Shown here piece by piece: positions 8,954 through 23,684 of a stretch of DNA of 64,000 nucleotides. Location of the stretch: NCBI RefSeq assembly GCF_010093595.1, contig NW_022985455.1, positions 20,978 to 84,977 of the forward strand. Direction: 5' to 3'. The DNA is from Mytilinidion resinicola. Its lineage: Eukaryota; Ascomycota; Dothideomycetes; Mytilinidiales; Mytilinidiaceae. The first letter of the stretch is position 1. The number at the start of each line of letters is the position of its first letter. A program made the position numbers and the translations under genes. The notes beneath the pieces were generated by a model, which was not told the DNA's origin, searched no databases, and saw only the letters and a program-made list of their open reading frames with translations.

Positions 8954-10852
8954 TCACCTGGACCAGGATCGAACACACGTGAAGGCTTTCCGTCTGATCT
9001 CGCATTTCATGAAGATGACGCTACCTCCGGTTACTATTCACCAAGCCGGAGTACCTCTAACGGTGGTGTTGAGTGAACAAAAGCGGAGTTCGAGTAGCGA
9101 GATATCCATGTACTCGTCTTTTTCTCCACGCAATGGAAGTTGGGCTCTCTTTTGGCTGGGGATTGAATTACTACCTAGGCGCTTCCTGACGGCGGCGAAC
9201 AGGTGTCAAACGCATTGCTTCTGCATTCTGATTCCGAAGGCAGCGGTTGTGTGGAGGAATTGCTGCTTCTGGTTTCACATCCACGAACAAGACATTGCCT
9301 CATCTTTCGATTCAACAAGGCGGAGAACTCCTAACGGCGTTAGATGATTAAAAGGGGGGCTGAGGTCTTGACTCAGTCTCGCATTCCACGAACATGCTAT
9401 CGCTTTCAGTTCCAAGTGACCAAGGCGGAGTACCCCTGGCGGCGTCAAACAGGTGTAAAGGAGTGGTAATTTCCTGCTTTTGATCTCACATCACATGGAC
9501 ATGAACATCGCTTTCATTTTCGAGTCACTAAGGTAGAGTACCCCTACCGGCGGTGAATAGGTATAAAAGGAGTGCTAAACCTCTTCTAATTTGGCCGCTC
9601 ATGAACATGAAATTGCGTTCAGATGCTATCCACCAAGGCAGAGTACCCCTAACAGTGTTAGACAAGTAGAAAAGGGATGCTGAGATCCTAACCTGATATT
9701 GCATCTCACGAACATCACCTCTTGTTTCTATTCACCAAGGCGGCGGACTCCTAACGGCGGTAGAACGGTGTGAAATCAGTGTTACTAGGATGTATGTGAA
9801 ACGAGACTAGCTTACTTCGACGGAATGCATTACATGCCTGGTGTTACCCCGCCTTGTTATAGGCCTCGGGAAATCATTTGGAATAGTAAGGAATCCCCGT
9901 GAATTAGAAGCCAGTCAACTCTTACTTGAGTAAGCAAGAAGCACGAACTATAGATCAAAGGCTAGAGTTGTAGAGTTTATGAAGAGTATGAGATTACTCA
10001 TCTAGTAATACACTCACTCAGAAGATGTAACGTCTCTCTATGCCAAGAAGAAATAACTAGCTTTACGCGAAAAACCGTGAATGCCTCCTATCTAATGCTG
10101 CTCATCATCCTAAGTTGGGCTAAGCAGCCCGCACTCCCCAAAATGCGGACCATCGAGTTGGTTGGGTCCTCCGAATCTAGAATACGAGCCCGCTCGATGC
10201 TTGGGTCCTTCAACGACACGCGACCTGTTTACACCACCAGCAAGGTGCATTCCCGCCATTGAGGCTGCAATTTCTTACTCGTTAGCCCCTCCAGTTCCAG
10301 TATACATAACAACGCCTTCTTGAGCGAGTAAGATAAAATAACAGAAGGAAAGGAGATCTGAAGCGGCCTTAATAAAAATCATGAGTGTTTGCGCGAGTCG
10401 AGCTTGGGAAAGACATGAGATGGAAAAGGTATGAAACTCTACGGTACGATGTTTGCACGTTGGAAAAGCAAGCCTATAGATAGGACTTTTACGGACTTAA
10501 AGTCTAGTGATTAGATGTGACTACGATGTTGACGGCGGCCATCAACCTTATAAAGGGATAGTGCTTCATACCGCGAGAGAACGAGTTCAGAGTCTACCAG
10601 CAGTCTCAGAACTATATGCTAGAATAGAGCACTTTCATAAACTGGATAGGATGGTGGCGGTGAAGGAGAATATGTGGAATGGAAGTCGCAATTGGCTTTC
10701 TCTCCGCGCCACAGCTAGCGGTATTGGCTCTAGCGTTCCTCCGCAGCTGAACGCCACTGCCTAGGCGCAGGGACAAGATGACGTTGGCAGAACGAACTTA
10801 CTCTTTCTTGACGTCTGAAGGCTAAACATGTTCATCCTATTCAAATCCCCTC
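8954..10852. other. Gene-poor stretch with repeat array
   Basis: Besides the array at 8985-9790 the sequence is moderately AT-rich. No frame with protein-like composition was found; an 85-codon frame at 10507-10764 is not supported. The last ~100 bases are upstream of the PXB protein. Confidence 0.5.
8985..9790 (+). repeat. Degenerate tandem array, period about 104 bases
   Basis: The core, approximately CAAGGCGGAGTACCCCTAAC, recurs near 9043, 9317, 9421, 9529, 9632 and 9734. Spacing is 102-108 except for one gap. Each core is preceded by a variant of CTCGCATTCCACGAACATG and followed by a GGTGTAAAAGGAGTGCT-like tail. Units differ by many substitutions, so this is an old array. Confidence 0.78.
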
Positions 10853-13028
10853 ATGAGCTCTCCTACCCTTTCGCCTGCCCAGGCGCACGCGCTCTTCGAC
10901 ATCTTAACCCACAACGAGACGTACGCTGAGATCGAGAACTTCAAGTGGCCCGAAGCCATCGACAACTACGGACACCCTTTCAAGAAGGAAGACGGCGTGC
11001 AGACCACCTCTCCACTACTCCAATTACTCCTCAACAAATTCGTGCTGAAAATTCCCGGGCTCGCGAGTGTGCCATTAGACTTCTGGCAAGAGAGATGCCG
11101 CACACTGGTTGCGAAGCTGGCCGAGGCGGAGCTCTCAGAGAGTTATGACAAAGGCGCTATTGGGTCGAGGAAGACTCTGGCAACCGCTATATCTGCGATA
11201 CTGGAATACGTATCGAGAGGCTGTCTGGGAGGGTACCCTCAACATGCGCGGCCCGGGCCAGATCAGCAGTACGACACCTCCAACGCGGACGATGTCATGC
11301 AGGCATGGGACGATGCAATGCAGGAGATGATATATGGAGACCTACTAGATGAGCTCTTCGATAAGGCTGCAGAATCGGAGCATCTAGAAGGCCACTCTTC
11401 TCTTGTTCAGGGCGCACACGAATACATACTGATCAAGTGGGTCTCTGCGCAAATGCCCAACAATTTGCTAATACTACTTTAGCCTAGCGTCCTTTCTACA
11501 CCATGTATTTGTTCTCTCTCCCGATGGCCAGTACCTCCTCCGAGTTATCGAGAATGTGCATAGGCTTGTTCCATACTCGATGGCTAGGCAGACGTTGAAA
11601 GTGGGCAATGCGGCTACCATGATCAATGGAATGTTGAAGTTGGTGCTCACAAAGCTGAGCGTGACGGCTTTTACGAATTGGATAGGCATAAGTAAAAGTG
11701 CGGACGACGGCATGAACCTACTTCAACAGTATGTGAAATCCTCGCATAATGTGCCTAGCATGCGGTCTATCTAGCTACGAACCTACTAGACAAAATGGTT
11801 CTTTTACTTAGTCATCTGCATTAAGCTAACGATATGTCATAGGATCCTTTCTACAGTCATGTCGTGGGATAATGCCGAGTTCCAAAAACGAGCCAGTCAA
11901 ATCGAGAAAAGCAAGGACTTCATCGACAGAGACCAGCTGAAGAGCGTAAAATCGCATGTGCGAGCACCCCGCGAGGAGCGTGACAGGCTACGCAGCATAA
12001 GTATCGAGCAATCGAAATCCATTGTCACTGTGATCCTCGAATCCTCCGATCCGCCTCTTCCTTCCGATCTGCCCGATACAGAGCATGCATATGCTTTGGA
12101 ATATTACAGCACACATTTGTCGATAAGGGATCGAGAAGAACTCACGAAAATCTTGTGCCGCTTACAGCCAGACCTGCTTACGCAGGCGATTCGAGAACTC
12201 GTCGCAGCCTATGATCCAATCATCCGAGCCATTCACAATGCTGTGGACCTGAGCGGTACTCTGACCGATCTTGAAAACTTCCTCGCCGAATTGATAAAGA
12301 TGAGCAAGCCCCAGAAGCAAACCAATGGTGAGCCGGCTCCGAAAGACGCCCAGCAGTCTCAGTCCGGGGATCACCTCCCGTCCGTGGAGGACTACGTGAC
12401 TCTCTTGCGAAAGCACATGCCCTCAGCCCATCGCTTTCTTCACCAGATTGCAAAGAACGGACCAAAAGTTACAGAAACTTACCGCAACTTTGCAAAAGAG
12501 GCAGCCGCGGAGTTCCGAGATCCTAGTCCGCCAGTTGTCGAGGACGACACCAAAGCCTCGGCCCCCGAAGCCACACCATCCGAGCCTGCTGCAGGAGCCA
12601 TGACTGCCCCATTGACTGCTATTTTTGGCACGCTTTCTGATGCGGATCAGAAAGACGTTCTTACTGTGCTCGACAGTCACGCGAAATATCTATCAGCCCT
12701 AAAATCCTCGTCGGCGGCGCGAATGAAGTCAATTATTGCAAACAAGTCATCCACAACTTATGGTCCCGGCATGTATCTTGCACGGTGGCACTCTTTGATC
12801 GACGACACTCCCATCACTCCTGCGACTGCAAACGGGCCGGTGAGAACGGGAAGGGAGGTCAAGGGGGAGATGGATCGAAAGCTACACAATGGAGGGGAAC
12901 CCGATGAAACTGGTGAGAATCTGGCAACCAGCGCCGAAGTGTCAAATGCACCAGATGTTACTTTGGTGGTGGAAAAGCTAGGACCGTACTTCAAAGAGGT
13001 TCTCAAAGGGATGGAGATCATGGGCTGA
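10853..13028 (+). CDS. PX-associated (PXB) and DUF3818 protein lacking a PX domain
   Basis: Three exons are supported: 10853-11436, 11483-11728 and 11843-13028, giving 671 residues. Intron 1 (GTGGGT...TTTAG) and intron 2 (GTATGT...CATAG) both carry a GCTAA-type branch site, and joining keeps frame. The N-terminal ~130 residues fit the PXB domain of fungal PX proteins (HALFDILTHNETYAEI, ELSESYDKGAIG). The segment VPYSMARQTLKVGNAATMIN through MSWDNAEFQKRA fits the start of DUF3818, which fills most of the rest, with a polar linker around residues 400-480. In proteins such as yeast Ypr097w a phosphoinositide-binding PX domain accompanies these two; none is visible here. A membrane-trafficking or lipid-related role is inferred from the family only. 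The reading is firm; the function is not. Confidence 0.88.
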
Positions 13029-13329
13029 AGAGCTCGATACTCAACTGTAAAGTATAACTGTCAGGGAGGAGCGGTATGGACGTGGCAAGCACGTGCATAT
13101 AGCCTCGCCTTCCCACAGACCTCTTCTCCTCTACATCTTCATCCTCATCATGAAATACAACACGTACAGCGTCTACTCCCCTGTTCCGTGCAATAACTGT
13201 GAGCGTCTGCGATTTCTTAACTTCTTACGGGTAGAAATGAACTCGAATAGCGCTTCAAGGCGCTTGTTGATTAGATGATGAGGAAGCCTCAATTTATGAG
13301 TAAGAGGAAAATTCCAATGGGCGTCGCCG

Positions 13330-15010
13330 TATGTACAGTAGTCCGCCACTGTCTGAAGGGCCTCGACACCTTTTACAGCCTCTAAACGAAGCCTGCGCCC
13401 ATCGTTTTGGATAGCCGGTAAACTCGCCAGGCCGCCTCAGACGGTGTCATATACCACTTGAAAAACCATCCGGGCTCCCCTGTCTCCGATGTCTGAAATA
13501 TGACTGACTGCACAGCCTCCAGACCAGTCCGCAGACGGAGCTTCAACCCTGTTTAGGCCAGTTTCAGTAGAGCATGCACATAGAGAGCCTTCATAGCATG
13601 TTACTCGATCTACGCCTCGGCTTGATTTCTAGTGAGCATGGTTCCTCCGCTTGAGCCTGGGTACACTTTCTTGCGTGATCTTTCTCTTTTTCTTTATACC
13701 TTTCTACCCCTGCTTGAGGTACTTCAAATCGTTTTCGAAGATTCGAAAACGATCCAAACTTATCGTTTTGAAGGAGCGGTGAGCTCGCTGGGCCACCTCA
13801 AATGGTGATATAGACCTGTACATAAAACGACTTCCTAGCGCTCACAACTTCGGCCTATTCGCATGCCAACGACTTATGCAAATTGCTGAGGCATAGATTG
13901 CGCTTGTCCGCAGTTATCTACATTACCACGATTCTGGAATCGCTTGGAGGACCTCCAAGTGGGTATCCTAGTAGTTTAACTCAATTACTGTGGCATTGTG
14001 TTTATTGGAATACGTCGTTTTGATATTGCCCGTGATGTCTCGATATACTACTACCGGGCTAGAAATACAAGTCACAGGTCCGATCTATTTACACCTTTCT
14101 ACCACCGCCTGAGGTGATCCAGCTAGGTTTCAGGCCTGTCAAAGCGATATATTTGAATCTCTTTTGCGTTAACAAAAGCTCTTCGAGGCCCCTCAAACGG
14201 TGTCAAGGAGGTGTAAGAAAATGGGTGTCCTGAGACTACAGTACACAGTATGGGTTTAGATGTCGGTCTCCTCTGCAGACTTTATCCCTTAACCCATCAT
14301 AGCGCAATGCTTAGACTTAGGATCAAGCTCCGTTGAACATAAGGTGGCAGTCCGACACCGTTTGAGGTAGCCCGCAAAGCTATTCGCCTTGTCAATATTA
14401 TCCTTTTCCGATGTTTCATAACATAGTAGAGGACTTCAAGTGCTACTAGGCAAGTGTACAGAAATCCAAGAGGAAGCGTGTTGCTTAAGTATTTCGCTGT
14501 AGTTCTGATCACTCGAAGGTTTCTATTGGCTGTATCTTTATAGATAACGTAGAGCCAAATGCGACAGGTTAAAGGATACTTCTCGATGAAAGTGAGATTC
14601 TCGGACCATGACCTCCGGGTGCCACGTAGTGATGTATGAGCCCGGCGGCATGTGAGTTCGATATCATAAACACGTCGTGTCAAGATTCTGTTGATAATGC
14701 CGATTGGGCGTAGTTTACGTCGAATATCACTGCAGCCTGATGGTAGAGGAGGCCTGGCAGGTATCCTTGAACACAAAGTGGCAGTCCACGAGCCTCTGTG
14801 CTATCATATAACATCCGGTGCTCCAAATACACAACTTCTATGAATTTACGTACACTTGCCTAGCACTGTTTGACGTCCCCTGGTACGGTATGAATAATTA
14901 GAAAGCGACAATTTTGACAAGCCTGATAGCTCCTCTGGCCACCTCAGACGATGTCAGAACGGACTACCAGATTGCCACTTTATGTTCCACGAAGCCTGAC
15001 TGGACACCTA
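13330..15010. repeat. Scattered degenerate repeat cores in both orientations
   Basis: Variants of GGCC(A/G)CCTCAGACGGTGTC occur near 13431, 13790, 14186 and 14936. Reverse-complement forms such as GACACCGTTTGAGGTAGC occur near 13703, 14099, 14353 and 14868. Many are followed by a run like AGGTGTAAG or a TTTCTACC tract. Intervals vary from about 80 to 400 bases, so this is a degraded field of related units rather than a clean tandem array. Confidence 0.55.
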
Positions 15011-15344
15011 GGGTGATAGGTTGGAGTTTCGCGTAGCGAGCCCGCAGTCACATGATCGCAAATCCCTGATTCACGAAACGCAACTGGGCAGCGTACACAG
15101 GACAATATTAGGACAAAATGCATAGCGGCACAGGTGATAGAGATAAAAGGCTCCGCTACCTTCTGCACCTCGTATGATATTGAATTTGCTGTGGCCGATA
15201 CCGGGCGGACAATCATGGTCGGGATGATGGTGGCCGAGCCAATCACTGCCAACAATATCCACTCTTACAGGTATCGTTTTGTCAAATGTCTTTGTGATAG
15301 AACTTATGCTTATTTATTTCCGCAACATTCAAAATCATCAGCTC

Positions 15345-15552
15345 AGTGGCGCAGCGGTAAGAATCACTTCATGCCATGTGACATTACTCTTGCTAAGACT
15401 TAATAGGAAGCGTAAGAATAGCCACAAACAAGCTGCCTATGATCGATATGCTAATATCTATTAGGCGCCGGGCTCATATACGCTATGTGCTACCCGGAGG
15501 ACTGCGGGTAAGTCAATACAAGCACCTGGTTTCGAATCCCGCTAAGACCATA
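15345..15552 (+). other. tRNA-like A and B boxes, possible decayed tRNA or SINE
   Basis: GCTCAGTGGCGCAGCGGTAAG near 15350 resembles a tRNA D-arm with an A box. GGTTTCGAATCCCGC near 15530, followed by TAAGACCA, resembles a T-arm/B box and 3' acceptor strand. The boxes are about 180 bases apart, too far for a normal tRNA, and the 5' acceptor strand does not pair with TAAGACC. This is a weak call. Confidence 0.25.
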
Positions 15553-17437
15553 TTAAGATCGAAACCGCACTGAGCTAGTTCTCACCATTCTTTTTGCATT
15601 TTCTTTTCACTTAGAGCGCCATCAAGTGGCTGGCGTTCTCATCTTTTTGCTCTCGTTGCTTTATGACAGATTTATTTGGGCGGGGGCATTCCTGAGTGCG
15701 GGGACCCACTGTGAAGGCCACCATCCGCGAACCGAGAACTCCAGCAGTACAAATCACGTTGAATAGTTTCTTGGAACGTATGGGAACGGATTCGAGCCAT
15801 TTTTATGGTATAGAGGAATGTCTTATAGCATAAAGTTTTGAAGTGATGTTCACCACTTCGATTTTGCTCCCCAGGAGGTCGTTCGGCACTGAAACTGTAG
15901 GTCAATTTTACATTGCGTCTTTACGCGGCCGCAAATAATCATGGACCGTGTGTTCACTTCGTAAAAGTTGTTCACTGTTCGGTTTTTCATGTACGATGGT
16001 CTAGCTATTGAATTTTTCACTCCAACATCCCTCCTCGGATAGAGGGGATGCCCGATTCGTGGGGAGTTTGTAAATTGGCACGTCTTGACAATTAAGAGTC
16101 CATGAACAACTCGACCCGATAACGAGGCGCGGTCTGAGATGGCCTGGCAAGCTGAGTGACTGTCCAGAATGATACGCTTGTGCCCGGTTTACAGTTGTGA
16201 AAATTCATTGAAGCACTTCAGACAGTGACAGACAAGCGTACGCCTACCCATGACCTAGATTTGAGCAAGCCAAAAACCGCCGTACTACAAACTTCCGATT
16301 CGCAGGAGTATTGACGCAAAGCCATCAAGGAACCCCATAGGGACAGTTGAAAGTAGAATTAACACTTGGAAATATCTCCTGGAAAGGGGTGGATCGATAC
16401 GCTATCGCAGCAACATGCAAATAGTGCAAGCAACGATTCGCTCTGCTCCCGTCCCAATCTTGGTTCACTCAAAGAAACTGACCTCATAGAACCTTGATTG
16501 TATCCAGGAGGCCCAAATTTAGACATGCCAAGTCTGCCTTCCACCCTTTAGGAGAAACAGCTGGAAGTCAGGGTCCAAGACATTTGTAGTATATAAACTC
16601 GTCATTTACAGCGATCCAAGGCCGTTGCCGTGATGCTCGATCATTTTAGTTGGACTCGACACCAGGTACTTAAATTAACAGACCGCAGCCCCGGGGTAGC
16701 ACACAGTGTATATGAGCCCGGCGAAATCATGATATTGTAGGGTTTAGGATAGTAGAGGTACTGGAACATTCCTTTGAGGTATAGTCCTACAAATTGTTTG
16801 AAGATGGCAAAGTAGCTCTGGGTCGCGGGGACCTCACCTGCAGAAGTTCGAAGCCCCCCACAACCCCTCAGCCGGCAGCCGAGCGTCTTGGAGCTGCTCG
16901 CCCAGTTGTCATATGTCGCCCAGCACCCGCCGTCTGCCTGTCTGTCGCTTCTGCAGTCTGTTCTTTGACTAACCGCAAAACTTACACCCGGACGATCCGC
17001 CGGAGTTGCTCCCTTCGCGCCCTCTATCTGCCTCCTCGCGTTGCCATCAAACGAGCCAGCGCACTCCCACACGTGGCCCGCGGCAAAACACCCAGACGCC
17101 GCCAGGACGCAGACGGTAGCAGCCTGTGAGGAAAGCTGTCTGAGTCGTCGGCGTCCGCCTGGGGCAGCTGAGCAGCCGGTAGACTGCTGCCACGACACGC
17201 TGTGAGCCGCATTCACTCCCGCCACAAGCACCGTCTTGTCTTCGCCACGACACGACGCACAACGACTAACTGGCTAGGATTCACAGCATAGCCCTGACAC
17301 CCCCGCCCTTTTGCGCCGTCCCGCTGTCGAGAAAACAAGACGCCTCCCCTGCACATCAGCGCGTCCGCCAGACCGATCTCTTTCCCCCCTCGTCTCCTGC
17401 TGCATATCAGCAAGCCACCCACCCTCCGGATCTCGCC

Positions 17438-20347
<2,910 letters not shown>

Positions 20348-21147
20348 GTTTGAAATGTCGTTGATTTCGCGGCGCGCACGCGCCTGCTGTGTGCGGAGAA
20401 ACCGAATTCGATGGAAAGTGATCTTGTTTATTAATGTACCCGTTTTTGGGGGATGGCAGGGGATGAGTATGGCTTGCATGATGGGGATGCAGTGCGCGAG
20501 GAAGATACCGAGCCGAACGGTAGGTGCGAGCGCTTCTCACAATGGTCTATGCTATGAGGTGTCAACGGTTTATTAACGAGGCATGATTGAGCGGTCCGAA
20601 CTGCTACTCCGAACAGCGACGACGGCTTGGAAACCGAAGGAGTGGGGCTCATTGAACTACTAGAGTTTTTCTGGGGTGGATGGGCTGGGTTGGGCTGTCT
20701 AGGACGACAACGGCTTTTCATGAATGGGTTGGGTGGGGGGGTTTGTTTGAGTACTGGGAGGTCAAAATGGGCACTGCGAAGGTGCTTTCAATAACGGTTA
20801 GGGGGATTGGGTGGGTTTTTGAAGGGGCCGTGGTGCACTCACTCGTGCGAGGGCTTTTCTCTCCACTCTGTTGATGAGACCAGTTCGGATGGATAGCAGT
20901 TAATGCATTACGAGCGAGATGTGTGTAGTTTAGATGAATTGTCTAGAGATCTCTGGAATTCTCAAAAGATTACTGGACTTGTCAATTTATAGTATACACT
21001 AACTCGATAAACATCCACAATGACTAACCCTGAGGAGTATCGGTATGTAAATCCCCTGCGAGCAAGGCCTGCTGTCGGTAACATCCTACAATATCACAAC
21101 CAAAACGTCGCTTTTTTGATTCCTTTTCATGCGTCCAGCTCATCCCC
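20348..21147. other. Convergent 3' intergenic region
   Basis: This lies between the ends of SNF1 and the aldehyde dehydrogenase gene. It should contain both transcript ends. G-rich runs occur near 20680-20830 on the plus strand. No gene is seen. Confidence 0.5.
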
Positions 21148-23015
21148 TCACAGTTTCGACCGCCTCTGCAAATACAGCCTCACAGAAACAGCAACTACGC
21201 CGCGTCAGTCTCTATCCTGCAGAGCCCACTCATCAGCAAAAAAGAGGAACTTACAAATCAGCACCGCCAACCCCAACCCGGGCTTACCTGTCGCACCGCC
21301 CACCAGCCACTTGAGCCACCCAATCCGCTTCCCCTGGCGGTCGAAATTCGGCTTGCGCGCGTTCATGCCCGCGGCCTTTTTCTGCTTGGCGAGCGAGTAC
21401 GGCGGGTACCGGATGGCCAGCAGGCCCTCCACCCAGCCGGGCGTGGTGGTGATGCTGCGGCGGTGCGTGAAGGTTTCGAACGAGGCGCGGCCGTGGTAGG
21501 CGCCGGTGCCAGAGCCGCCGACGCCGCCGAAGGGGAGCGTGGGGATGGAGAGGTGGAAGCAGCCGTCGTTCACGCCGGCACCACCGGAACGGACTTGGGA
21601 GAGGACTGGGGGTATCGCGTTAGGGGTGGTTGGCGAGGAGGGGGGGTGGGATACAAACCTTTTTCGGTCTCTTTGCTGTTGCCGAAGGGGTAGATGGCCA
21701 GGGGGGTGCCGTCGACTTCGTTCGCGATCTGGATCGCCTCGTCAAGATCTGTGACGGCGAAAACGGGGATGAGGGGGCCGAAGCTTTCGTCTACGACTAG
21801 GCTGTCTGTTAGGCTGTCGACTTGCACGACTGTGGGCTCGAGGAATAGATCTTTTTCGGACATGGTTCCGCCGAGGAGGATCTTTCCTGAGGTCTCGTCG
21901 AGCATCTTCTTTAGTCGGGTGAACTGCCTCGTGTTCACAATCTTGCCGTAGTCTGGGGAGTTTTGTGCGCCGTTGGGGTAGAATTCTTTCAGCGCAATCT
22001 TGATCTCCTTTATGAAAGCCGGTAGGATCTCTTTGTCGATTAGGATGTAATTCTGTGATACGCAGACCTGGCCGGCGTTCAGAATCTTGTTCCACAATAG
22101 TCGTCGCGCAGCAAGCCTGTAGTCTCGGGTCAATTTCTCTGATCCAAAAAATCTCTTATGGTTGATATTACCTAGGGTCCGCATTTTTCGATATTATAGC
22201 TGGATTCTTGCCACCAAGTTCCAACGCCACTGGTGTTAGCGTCTCAGCTGCCTTCTTCGCGATGATGGTGCCGACATTGGCGGAGCCGGTGTAGAATATC
22301 TTATCCCATCTCTGATCAAGCAATGCCGTAGTTTCTGGAATAGCACCCTGGATGACAGTATAGGCGGTCGGATCGAGATGTTCGGCAATGATTTTTTGCA
22401 TGACAGCAGCGGCATTGGGCGCAGCTTCAGAGGGTTTCAGCACGGCGGTACATCCAGCAGATATAGCTCCTATCAAAGGTCCGAGGGAGAGCTGGATGGG
22501 GAAGTTGTATGCTCTGTTGTGTGTGCACTTGTCAGCACTGATGCTCGTGTATTTCATCAACCAAGATTATATTGGGAATTCTTACCCAATGACCAAGACT
22601 GTTCCGAGCGGGTCTTTCCGAATCTTAGGACCAAACAACTTATTAGCAAGCGCAACATCCTCCGCCGGCTCGTCCTTTGCAAACTTCTCCAGGTTGTCTG
22701 CGAGGTATATGATGTCGTTCATGACCATGCCGAGCTCGGTAAGGTGGGTCTCGAAGCTCGACTTCCCGATGTCGCGTTTGCACGCTTCGACGATGATGTC
22801 TTGGTTATCATGCAAGCTGTATAGAAGCTCTGTTAGCCTGAGTCTCCAGAGCTGCAGGATTGGTTGCTCACTGACCCCCAGTATAGCTTGCGTAGCTGGA
22901 CACGACGGTACTCGAGCGGCCTGCTCTTGTGCGCCCGGAAAGTCGCACGGATGCCATTGACGATAGCTGGAATGTCCTCCAGGGGAGTGTGCTCGAAGAG
23001 GGGGAGGGTAGCCAT
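21148..23015 (-). CDS. HFD1: Fatty aldehyde dehydrogenase, ALDH3-type
   Basis: Six exons are supported on the minus strand: 22876-23015, 22586-22816, 22172-22513, 21659-22116, 21255-21605 and 21148-21194, giving 522 residues. All five introns are 53-72 bases with GT-AG ends and keep frame. Catalytic residues are visible: ALELGGKNP (Glu222) and NAGQVCVSQNY (nucleophile Cys256), plus a PFGGVGGSG motif near the C-terminus. The last exon adds FAVSVRLYLQRRSKL, which completes a hydrophobic C-terminal anchor (GLGLAVLIFAVSVRLYL), as expected for membrane-bound fatty aldehyde dehydrogenases of the yeast Hfd1 / animal ALDH3A2 type. Without that final splice the frame would end in a charged tail, so the spliced form is preferred. 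The enzyme oxidises long-chain aldehydes to fatty acids with NAD(P)+, for example in sphingolipid breakdown. A minisatellite starts 24 bases upstream of the ATG. Confidence 0.93.
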
Positions 23016-23038
23016 GGTGCTGTTCAGTGTTCAGGCTT

Positions 23039-23200
23039 CAGGATTGATGGTGTGGAGCAGGATTGATGGTGTGGAGCAGGATTGATGGTGTGGAGCAGGA
23101 TTGATGGTGTGGAGNNNNNNNNNNCAGGATTGATGGTGTGGAGCAGGATTGATGGTGTGGAGCAGGATTGATGGTGTGGAGCAGGATTGATGGTGTGGAG
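23039..23200. repeat. 19-base minisatellite interrupted by an assembly gap
   Basis: The unit CAGGATTGATGGTGTGGAG occurs four times perfectly at 23039-23114, then ten Ns, then four more perfect copies at 23125-23200. It lies in the immediate upstream or leader region of the aldehyde dehydrogenase gene. The true copy number is unknown because of the gap. Confidence 0.95.
23115..23124. other. Assembly gap of ten Ns inside minisatellite
   Basis: Ten N characters lie exactly at a unit boundary of the 19-base repeat, as expected where an assembler could not resolve copy number. Confidence 0.97.
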
Positions 23201-23684
23201 GGGGATTGAGGGCAATGGAGGCCTTAAAACACCAGGCCCCCAGTCGAAGAAGCAATAGATAAGTGCAGTCGCCTTCGAGGTGCCCAGCACTGTACTTGGT
23301 GTAGGAGGTAGGTCTTCAGCTGAGCTTCAAACCTCAGCCGCAAGTGCCCCTTGTAGATCCCACCCCGCAATTCACGAGCGCCACTGACAGCGGATCGGAG
23401 CTTTGCCCGCCTTGGCATCAAGATCTAACCGATTCACTAATCACATGTGAGGCATGTGCAGAACGTATATAGACATAAGACGGAGAGCAGACGAATATTT
23501 GCAAGTATCAACAAGTACACCAGAGATTCCAGGTGTATTTGAATGCGTAATATACACTTAAGCAAAGCCTCACTATCAGGGTGTATTGCACTGCATGCTA
23601 TCAATTTGACCAATCATCTGTGCGGACCCAACCGAAATGCATATGAAGTACTTCGAACAGTCAATCGCCCCGACGGACAATTCC

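Larger units (their letters stand above)
13029..17437. other. 4.4 kb gene-free region with degenerate repeats
   Basis: No frame here has convincing coding character. About 13330-15010 holds scattered, mixed-orientation repeat cores. Near 15350-15550 there are tRNA-like promoter boxes. The final ~800 bases become GC- and pyrimidine-rich and are the likely promoter and leader of the SNF1 gene. Confidence 0.55.

Noticed and set aside
16641..17231. 196-codon minus-strand frame upstream of SNF1
   Set aside because: Low-complexity composition, non-protein-like, and it covers the expected SNF1 promoter and leader.
21205..21254. Unspliced end of the aldehyde dehydrogenase
   Set aside because: Reading through gives a charged tail; the perfect GTAAGT donor and the hydrophobic anchor after splicing are a better fit.
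23039..23200. CRISPR-like array
   Set aside because: Units are directly adjacent with no spacers, and the genome is eukaryotic; it is a minisatellite.
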